A stretch of 64,000 nt of DNA from positions 1-64,000 of the forward strand of contig JAZBQD010000031.1 in the NCBI GenBank assembly GCA_036583965.1, given 5' to 3'. Origin of the DNA: Prunella strophiata (lineage: Eukaryota > Chordata > Aves > Passeriformes > Prunellidae). Below are positions 56,431-64,000 of this stretch, in pieces. Position numbers and translations under genes: made by a program. Every line of letters starts with the position of its first letter. Position 1 is the stretch's first letter. The notes beneath the pieces were generated by a model, which did no database searches, had not been told where the DNA came from, and was given only the letters and a program-made list of their open reading frames with translations.

Positions 56431-59400
56431 TTCCAGGCAGTGCCAGGTGTTTTCTCCCTCCCTGTAGCCCAAGCCCCTAACTGGACACTGAACCCAGAAG
56501 AGATCCCAATACTAACAGGCAGGGAATCGGGCACAGAGCCAGAGCAGGTTCCTTGCAAGCTGTATGTCCATTACAGAGTGCCACAACACCCCCTTTTGTA
56601 TGGCAGCTGCTCACTGCAGAGCAGCCTTTGCCTTGGGCTGCAGTGTTTGCCCAGTGCTCCATTCTCTTGATGAAGAGGGTTAAGTGCCTCACGTTCAGTG
56701 CTTTGTGCTTTTATCTGAGCAATAACAAATAAACTTCTTTCCCTGTGGTGGGCTATGATAGAGCTGCTCATCAACTTTGATCAGTTGTGTGTTCACTGAC
56801 CATGACCAAGTGCTGAATGTTTGTGCTGTTGATAGACTTGTCAGATCACTTTTCAGCTTCACCAGGCTCCTGGCTTTGGTGGCTTCACGTGCTGCAAATG
56901 ATTTGGGAAAGGGCTGAGTGGTAACACTGTTATGAATATATTGACACACAGGAAACCCACATCTCAAACACCATATGCTGTCTAGTTGTCCCATATTTAA
57001 AGGGCAAAAAAGAAATTATCAGTTGTGAAAGATGACCAGGGTCTGCTGTGTTGCAGATGGTGCAGTGGAGATAGACAGCAAACTGCTATTACTTGTTTCT
57101 TACAATAGAAGCTAGGAAGCCCCAGAAGAAGTAATTTGGCATCTGGTCTAAATGCAACAGAATAAATTCCTTTTCACAATGCACATAATTACACAGCAAA
57201 ACTCCTGACTTCACAATACCCTGTGATAATAGAAAGTATAAATGTCTGTTCTTGGTCAGTACTGAATTCCCCAAATCAAATTATGCAGCAGATGGTAAAA
57301 AGATGCCATCACAAAATATATAAACAAACACAAAAGGAGGATCAGGAGTTATTATTGATTAGTGCGTATTAATGATTAGCAGATTGACTTTCCACATTTA
57401 ATAAAGTTCATGAAGTGTTGATGAAGTGTTGATATCCATAGACGGCTGACAGGTCTGATCCTGTTCCTTGGCTGAGGACAATAGGGCACTTCCCTGCCCA
57501 GCTTTATAGAAAATGTCTGTGGTTTGATATACCTTTGCCCTCCATTATTATTATCCTCACAGGAAATCAGTGTGCATTCCCACTTCCATGGGAGAGAAAT
57601 GGAGGATACAGCAGCCAGCACACAGACAAGATGAAGTGGATGGGAATGAACCCTCACAGCAGCTTTGGACATTTCCTTTCAGTGAACATGGAGACAGCTA
57701 ACGTGAAGCAGCAACCAGACAGCCCTGGAGAGAGGACATGGTGGGCCTGCACGGGGCTGGTTGGGAGACAGGGTCTGGGGGTGCACGGGCGGGTCTGGCA
57801 TTCACACCCTGCCCAGCCCTCCTCTAGGCCAGCCAGCAACTGTTTGAGGGGCAATGCTCAGCAGGAAAAGGCCATTTGAGCCACAGCTGCAGTTACCAGC
57901 GGCTTCCATAGGCACAGCTAGGTCACAATTGGCCATGAGAGGCTCTGGAGCAGGAAAAAGGAGCAGCCAGAATATGGGGGAAAGAATTACAGGAGTGTTG
58001 TGTCCCAGGAACAGTCACAGAGCTCCAGGACCCCCAGATCAGGACCCAGCTAATGCAGGTCATGTCGTGCTTTCATAAATCTGTGAATGCTCACCTCACA
58101 CTAGTTAGCAGCTGACTAAAGCTTAGATTAGGGACACAAAACCCATGCATGCTTTGTGGGTTTCATTAATCAATAACATTTATACACTTTGAAGTATGGG
58201 GCAGCTTCTGCACAGGCAGAATCAATCCAAACCTTTCCCAATTGTAGAGGTCAATTCCTGATGTGCTGGGAGTCCTTGCTGGTGTTTTCCTCTGGTGGGC
58301 AGAGGAAGGTGACAGCAGGGTGATGTGATGCAGTTACAGGAGGCTCCTGCATCATGGGCAGGACATTCTCTTGCTGCCAGCACCACCCCCAGAACCTCGT
58401 ATTTACTAGGGGCAGGCTGGGACTTCAGAGCCTGCAGACCAGGCTATAGAGATGAGGCTGGGATCTCAAGGCTGCTGCTGGATTTCCCCACGGAATTCTA
58501 AGTACAAGGCACTGCAAGGCATATAATACAATTTAGACGCATTAGTTCCTGATTTGTGATTGCAAATTGAATTTTGCCTGGCCAAAGTCCCAAATACTCA
58601 AATGATAATTAAATGTGTGTGGAGAATTTGCACTCTCAGTATTTATTATTTATAGACTGAACCCACAAATGCAAATGCCATCACCTGCTCCCAAAGCACA
58701 CCATGCAGCCTGTGCACAGTCACTGAATTCCCAGGATTGTCTTAAGTGGCACAGCATGTCCTTTCCCATGTCCAGCACTGATGTGGAAGGTGTGTGAAGC
58801 CTGGGAATGCCAGCCAGCCAACAGTGATGCCTTGGGTGATCAGACACAGAATTCCCCAATCACAGCGTAATTCTCACCCTGCACAAGCAATAGGGAAAAG
58901 ACATAGAGCCTGAACCACTTTTAAGTAGTTTGGGGGAAGGATGCAAAATGAACTGTCCCACAGTGCTAACAGCCACTGTTTCTGCTATTTAAAAAAATGG
59001 CATTGCTCACTGATACCTAACACTGATAGCACTGAACTTTTCAAATAATGTGTCTGAGCATTCCTGTGCAGGCCAGAGCAGTGCTGGGCAAGCCAGGAAT
59101 CCTTGTCTGGTGGCAAAGACAGGCTATGGAGCAGCCAACATTAACACCAACAGCTAGCTCTGCAATAACCAAATGCTTCTCACAGCGACCAAGTGAGAAA
59201 AGACCATGCAGAGAAGATATAACTGGCAAGCTGTTCCTGTAAAACCATGTGCAGTCACAGTTTTACAGTTGCCAGCTCTACCCTTGGCTTTCCTGAAGTT
59301 CCTTCCCCATAATGCAGATAGAGGGAGAAGGAGCTTTGAAACAGGGCTCTGCTGGGAAAGCAATATCAGGCTCACCCTCCTCCTCACCACTGTGGACTGC

Positions 59401-60150
59401 AGCAGCAATGAAGCTCAGCACAGGAAAGAGGCAGTCCTGATCTGCCAAGAGCATCTGAAAAGCAGCATTGAACAACCCAGATGGGACCATTTTGATCAGC
59501 TCACCTGCCATGCACCTTCAGAGTTAATGTAAATTCTGACAAGCTTCAGTTTTCACTTAGCTGGAACTTGCCTTTTGCACACAAGCACTGCAGATTAAAT
59601 CCTTCACATGGCAACATCACTACCCTGGTCTCCCATAGCTCTCCCCAAAGCACAGACCAATTCTCCTGTAAGTAGGAAAGGCCTTTTCAAGTGACCAGGT
59701 AAAGACTTTCAGGGGTCCTAGGGCACTGAACTATGGATGTCTGTGCCCATGTCTGCACACATGCCCGCACCGATGTACTTCTGCTGTGGGCTGATCTCAA
59801 CCAGGACATGGTCTAAGCTGCCACTGGGGTCCAGCTATGCTGCACAGCAGGACAACATAGGCTGCAGCCAAGGACACCAGCTGGACAGAGAGGAGCCTCA
59901 GCAGTTCCCAAGTCTGCCCAAAACCACAGCTAGGCTGAGGCACCTTAGCAGCCCCTTGGAACCATAGATTCCATCTTGGCTTGACTCCTCCTTCCAGTCT
60001 GCATTGTTCACAGAAAGTAGTAGGTTACTGCTGTAAGGCAATGGAGGATGATTTGGGTTCATTTCCTTATTTCTCTACTGCTTCAGTAGGCACACCCAGT
60101 GCTGCCTTTCCTGGGGATGGGGCCGACCCCATGCCTGTGTCTTCAGGCAC
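56430..60150. other. Gene-free intergenic region
   Basis: No supported coding sequence. In human GCKR would be expected between FNDC4 and ZNF512; I recognise no GCKR exon here. Confidence 0.4.
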
Positions 60151-61250
60151 ACGTGGAGGAGCACCCCGGAGGGTCAGAGCACTCCCAGGTGCAGAGGAGC
60201 TGTGGGAGCGTGCCGGGGGCACCAGCCCGAATGTCGGCATCTGTCGGCGATCAGCAGTCGCGACAGCGGTGCTGCTCGCTGCCCCACGCGTGCCGGCGGC
60301 CCACGGCCCAGGACACGTGTGTTGTGTGCCCGCATGCGGAGCCTCCCATGCTGGGGGTTGCCGGCGGTACAGCACGGAAAGAGTTGGCACTGGGGACTGC
60401 TGGCGGTGCAGCAGGGGGAGAGCGGACGCTCGGGGTTGCCGGGAGTGCAGCCTGCGGCGGGGCGTTGGGGGTTATCGGAGAACGGCACCGAGAGCGACGC
60501 CGGTGGTTCCGGGGCTCCGCTAACAGGGTGGGGGCGGTACCGGCGGTGTCGGGGTACGGCTCGGGGGGCTGGAGGCGGTGCCGGACGCTTCGGGGCACGG
60601 CTGAGAGGCGGCGCCGGAGCCGCCGCGGTGCCGGAGCCGCTGCGGTGCCTCTCGGGGGCGGGCCGGGCCCGGCGGCCGTTCCGCCCCCCCGCGCTGCGGC
60701 CGGGGCTCGGCCCCGCTCCGTCCCGCGGTGCAGGGAGCCGGGCCGGTGCCAGGGCCGCGCCCGGCCGGGCCGCAGCCCCGCTGCCATGGCCCGAGTCTCG
60801 GCGATGATCAGCCCGGTCCTGGTGCTCTTCGGCTGCGACCTGTGTTTCGTGCGAGCCAGTAAGTGCGGCCGGGCCGGGAGGGCACCGGGGCTGCGCGTCC
60901 CGCCGGGCGGGGACACCCTGCCCGGCGCCCGTCCCTGCTGTGGGCTGCGGTCCTCGCCAGACACCCCCGCCGGCCTCACTGCATCCCCGGCGTGGCCTTT
61001 GCCGCGATCCCCGCGGACTCCTCGGGCACCCCCGGGGTGCCGCGGCCTCCGAGTCCCCTGTGCCTTCGTCCCCTCCCCGGGGCACGGCTGCTGCCGCGCT
61101 GCCCTTCCCGGGCTCCCAGGGGCTCCCGCCGCGGGTGGAAGTGGGCGCTCTGCCCCGAGGGAGCTCCTGGCCCGGGCATGGACACTCAGGGCTGCGGCGG
61201 GCTGGGGCCGGCCGGGTGACGGGGATACTGTCCCTTCCTGCCGGCGTTCA
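60150..61250 (+). promoter_or_regulatory. CpG island at the FNDC4-like first exon
   Basis: Dense GC and CpG from about 60.15 kb to 61.25 kb, with the signal-peptide exon near its centre and no obvious TATA box. Long overlapping ORFs on both strands here are a by-product of GC richness. Confidence 0.7.
60786..60858 (+). CDS. FNDC4: FNDC4-like first coding exon (signal peptide)
   Basis: The ATG, with a strong Kozak context, opens MARVSAMISPVLVLFGCDLC then FVRA and ends at a consensus donor (A|gtaagt), phase 1. The peptide is a plausible signal sequence, and VLVLFGCDLCFVRA resembles VLLLVSCDLGFVRA in human FNDC4, where the same phase-1 exon precedes the fibronectin III domain. FNDC4 is a secreted/shed membrane factor related to FNDC5. 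The fibronectin and transmembrane exons were not recognised in the remaining 3.1 kb, so the gene is truncated by the window edge. The paralogue FNDC5 fits less well. The identification rests on one short exon and recalled human sequence. Confidence 0.72.
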
Positions 61251-61774
61251 CTGGAACATCGAGCTCAGAGCACCCGAGGTACCGCTGTCCTTGCATCCTT
61301 TGACTCGCCGGGGTGGCCCGCTGTCAGCAGCCGTTTCCTGCTGTCTGTTTGCCCCTCGACAGGTCACTGAGATACCAAATCGAATTGCGAGTACCGGACG
61401 TGTTCTGCTACATTCTGCCGTGTTGCAAAACACGTACTGACGGATTCAGGAAGAGATGCAGTCAGGGGTATTAAAAAGGGGCCACTTATTTTTAGATGTG
61501 CAGCCTGGTGCTTACTCCCTGCTGCAGCAGTAAGTTGGGCAAACATCTGGGTGCCCTTGAGCAGCAGCCCCAAGGGCATGGGCCGGGGGGCAGGGGTGGC
61601 CCACTCTCCGGATCGCAGCAGGATGGCGAGGGCACTGGTGGAGACGTGCTCCGTCCCTCATCCCTCTGCAGCACCACATGTGCCAGCATCCCTCGTGAAG
61701 GGTATCTGTCCAGCGCCTTTGCTGACCCATGGAGCTGAGATGCATGGCATATCTGGTCCCATTTCCAGCTGCCC

Positions 61775-61900
61775 ACCAGCTATCCCTCCTGCTGGCCACC
61801 ACCCATCCCTCCTACTGCTCACTAGGCATCCCTCCCACTGCCCTCTGGCCATCCCTTCAACTGCTCACTGGCCATCCCTCCCAGTGTCCAGCCACAGGCT
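61775..61900. repeat. Short minisatellite, about 23-bp unit
   Basis: About five diverged copies of CCATCCCTCCCACTGCTCAC plus TGG. Confidence 0.85.
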
Positions 61901-62382
61901 GCAGTGCTGCTAGCTCCTGTACACAGCCCAGCTCTTCCCACCCCTTAATCAGGCCCAAAAGGAGCACACTGCTGTAACAGACAGCACAAAACCTGTGCCA
62001 GGCCTTAAGTTAGTGACTGTGCTTTCTGTGGGGGTCCCCCTTTTGTAATACAGCTTTAATAAAAAGTGAAGCTGGATCATTTATAAGTGATGTAGAATTA
62101 TTAGCAGTTAATGCATTGAGCTAAACAGTGGCACACTGTTTAGCTTTTCCCAGACAGCCCAGCAGCATCTTGACTTTATAGCCAGAATGTGTTGGCTTTG
62201 GAGAGCATGCTTTTTGGAGCCCTTGCATTCACAGACCTTTATTGCAACAGCTTTGTCACAAAGCTGCTCTGATCTCAGCTGCAGAACAGGCTGAACAGTA
62301 TTAGATGCAATGTGGGGATTATACACAAAGCTTTGTGTTTTGGAGGTCTTGTAACAACTTTGAAGTCTCATCTTGAATTTCA

Positions 62383-62805
62383 TAGAATCCTGGAATGGTG
62401 TGATTTGGAAGGGACCTTAAAGCCCATCTCATTCCACCCCCTTGGTATGGGCAATGACACCTTCCACTACACTGAGGTGCTCCGAGCCTTGTCCAGCCTG
62501 GCCTTGAGCACTTCCAGGGATCCGGGGGCAACCACAGCTTCCCTGGACAACCTGTGCTAGGACCTCACCACCCTCACAGGGAACAATTTCTTTCCAATAT
62601 CCCATCTAACTCTGGCCTCTGTCCGTGAAAAGTCATCCCCTTCTTGTCCTGTCACTTTGTCCAAAGTCCCTCTCCAGTTCTCTTGGAGGGACTCTCTCTT
62701 CCAGCTCCCTTTAGGCACTGGAAAGGGCTCCAATATCTTACCAGAGCGTTCTCTCCAGGGTGAAAACCCTTAGTTCTCCCAGCCGCTCTCCAGAGCAAAG
62801 GTAAT
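62383..62805 (-). mobile_element. CR1 LINE 3' fragment
   Basis: CATAGAATCCTGGAATGGTG, GGAAGGGACCTTAAAGCCCA, and later CCAAAGTCCCTCTCCAGTTC identify an antisense CR1 3' region; it lies in the presumed FNDC4 intron 1. Confidence 0.9.
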
Positions 62806-64000
62806 TTGGATTACACATTGCTCTGTGTATCTAGGGTGAACTTCCCACGTTTTGACTTCTGAGGCTTCTTGAATGTCTCTTCCTGACAGGTGTGAAAATC
62901 CCATGTGCTCAGAAGTGTATTTTCTGCAGTTCGTTCTGCATCAAACTGATCAAGGCACACTGGTTGTTCTAATGCAGAACTGTAGCCTGGACTCCAGGTC
63001 TCCTGTCACACAGGCCTAGGGCTGCTGGCCTGCAGTGTGCACCAAGTGTGCTCAGGGTGCATGGGGTGTGGTGCACTGACAAGCCACGTGCATTGTGGCT
63101 CCACCATGCCCCCATGTCCTCTCACCCTTCTGCTGCCAGTGAGTGACGGTCCCTGCACAGGACCTGTGCAAGCTCTGGCTAAATACAGCTGGAGCACTTG
63201 TCAGACCTGTGTGGACTCAGCAGCATGGCTTGTGAATTGGTGCAGTGTCTTTGTTCTCAAATCATGAAGTGACTCAGTCCCAGGGCAGTGTCTCAGCAGC
63301 CCCAGCCTGAAAACCTCAGCTGGGACAGGTTGGGCACCTCACAGAAGCCTAGAAAATTATTGAGCAGAGCTGGACAGCTACTACAAACTCCATCCACAAA
63401 CTTCTGTGACGCAGAGATGTCAGACCCCATCTTTAATTTCCTCACATACACTTAGAGGTTGATAGTCAAACTGCCTCCTTCACACATATTCAGGACTTTT
63501 AAAATTCTGTTAGATGTAAAAAAAACCCACCTAATTCATTACTGTGGATGTATCCTGTGAAGCACCATGTCCTGTTCTTGTCCCGAGGCCAGCTGGCAGG
63601 GTCTGGTCATATCCATGATATTAAATTCACGAGTTCCAGAGAGGGAGGCACATCAGTGCTACTTGTGAGGAATGGTTTTCTGGCTTGTCCTAGCTTCCAA
63701 GCCATGCCCAAGAGTGGTTTGGGCACATACTGGCTGGTGCAGACCAAATCAGATCTTGGACCAATCTTCACCACTGGATTCTTGGGCTGTTCTGACCCCA
63801 TTATGTCTGCTAGCACAAACCTAGCTAGCAACCTAACTAGTGGTAACCTAGGACAACTGTTGTTATGCTTGAAGAGAAGCAGAAACGTGCAGCCCCCCAT
63901 ACAGCCACCCTTGGAAATGCCTGTGTCTGGGATAGCCCAGGCAGGGGGCAGTTTGCTGGCTGACAGGGTGCTGCCTGAGCTCAGCTGTGAGCTGAGCAGC
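62806..64000. other. Presumed FNDC4 intron 1, nothing recognised
   Basis: Searched by eye for a fibronectin III exon (PVNVTV-like) on the plus strand; none seen. Confidence 0.35.

Noticed and set aside
56430..60150. Possible GCKR or C2orf16 exons expected from human synteny
   Set aside because: Searched by eye for conserved exon-like text with splice sites; none found.
60099..61370. 423-aa ORF and a 303-aa antisense ORF around the FNDC4-like exon
   Set aside because: Only the 24-residue signal peptide inside the plus-strand frame is supported; the rest is CpG-island read-through past a consensus donor.
1..64000. tRNA, rRNA, CRISPR or plasmid-type elements
   Set aside because: No cloverleaf with box A/B, no rRNA core and no direct-repeat/spacer array; the tandem repeats here lack spacers.

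Overview
This is a vertebrate, almost certainly avian, nuclear window. Spliced protein-coding genes sit among large introns. The interspersed repeats are CR1 LINEs with the bird-type 3' tail plus several avian LTR types, some of which I recall mainly from songbird genomes, so a passerine is the best guess. There are no bacterial genes, CRISPR arrays or rRNA/tRNA genes that I can see.

Layout. 1-16.3 kb: no gene I can support. It holds a 40-bp tandem repeat, two orphan GC/CpG-rich islands (about 4.6-5.8 and 10.2-11.1 kb), AT-rich stretches and LTR remnants. 15.65-28.91 kb, minus strand: GPN1, all 14 coding exons reconstructed (373 aa, against 374 in human). 28.43-29.56 kb: a CpG island acting as a head-to-head promoter, with start codons only 237 bp apart. 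29.15-47.31 kb, plus strand: ZNF512, 14 coding exons (about 573-576 aa, against 567 in human), with CR1 and LTR insertions in its introns and a possible long 3' UTR. 47.3-60.1 kb: gene-free accessory DNA with CR1 pieces, a solo LTR nested inside a CR1, another solo LTR, and a long 16-bp minisatellite at 49.1-49.7 kb. 60.15-61.25 kb: a CpG island carrying the signal-peptide exon of what looks like FNDC4 (plus strand); its fibronectin exons were not found before the window ends. 61.3-64 kb: FNDC4 intron 1 or flank, with a short minisatellite and another CR1.

How the genes relate: GPN1 is a GPN-loop GTPase involved in RNA polymerase II assembly and nuclear import. ZNF512 is a nuclear multi-zinc-finger protein. 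Both are housekeeping-type genes sharing one promoter. In human the same genes lie close together but not in this head-to-head order, and GCKR, which lies between FNDC4 and ZNF512 there, is not visible here.

Most notable: two conserved coding positions (GPN1 exon 5/6 junction and ZNF512 exon 9) each carry one surplus G relative to the conserved frame. This is most simply explained by assembly indels, but both deserve checking. I found no convincing new biological system; the most unusual structures are the 16-bp GC-rich minisatellite, the nested LTR in CR1, and an LTR that splits a roughly 30-bp tandem repeat.
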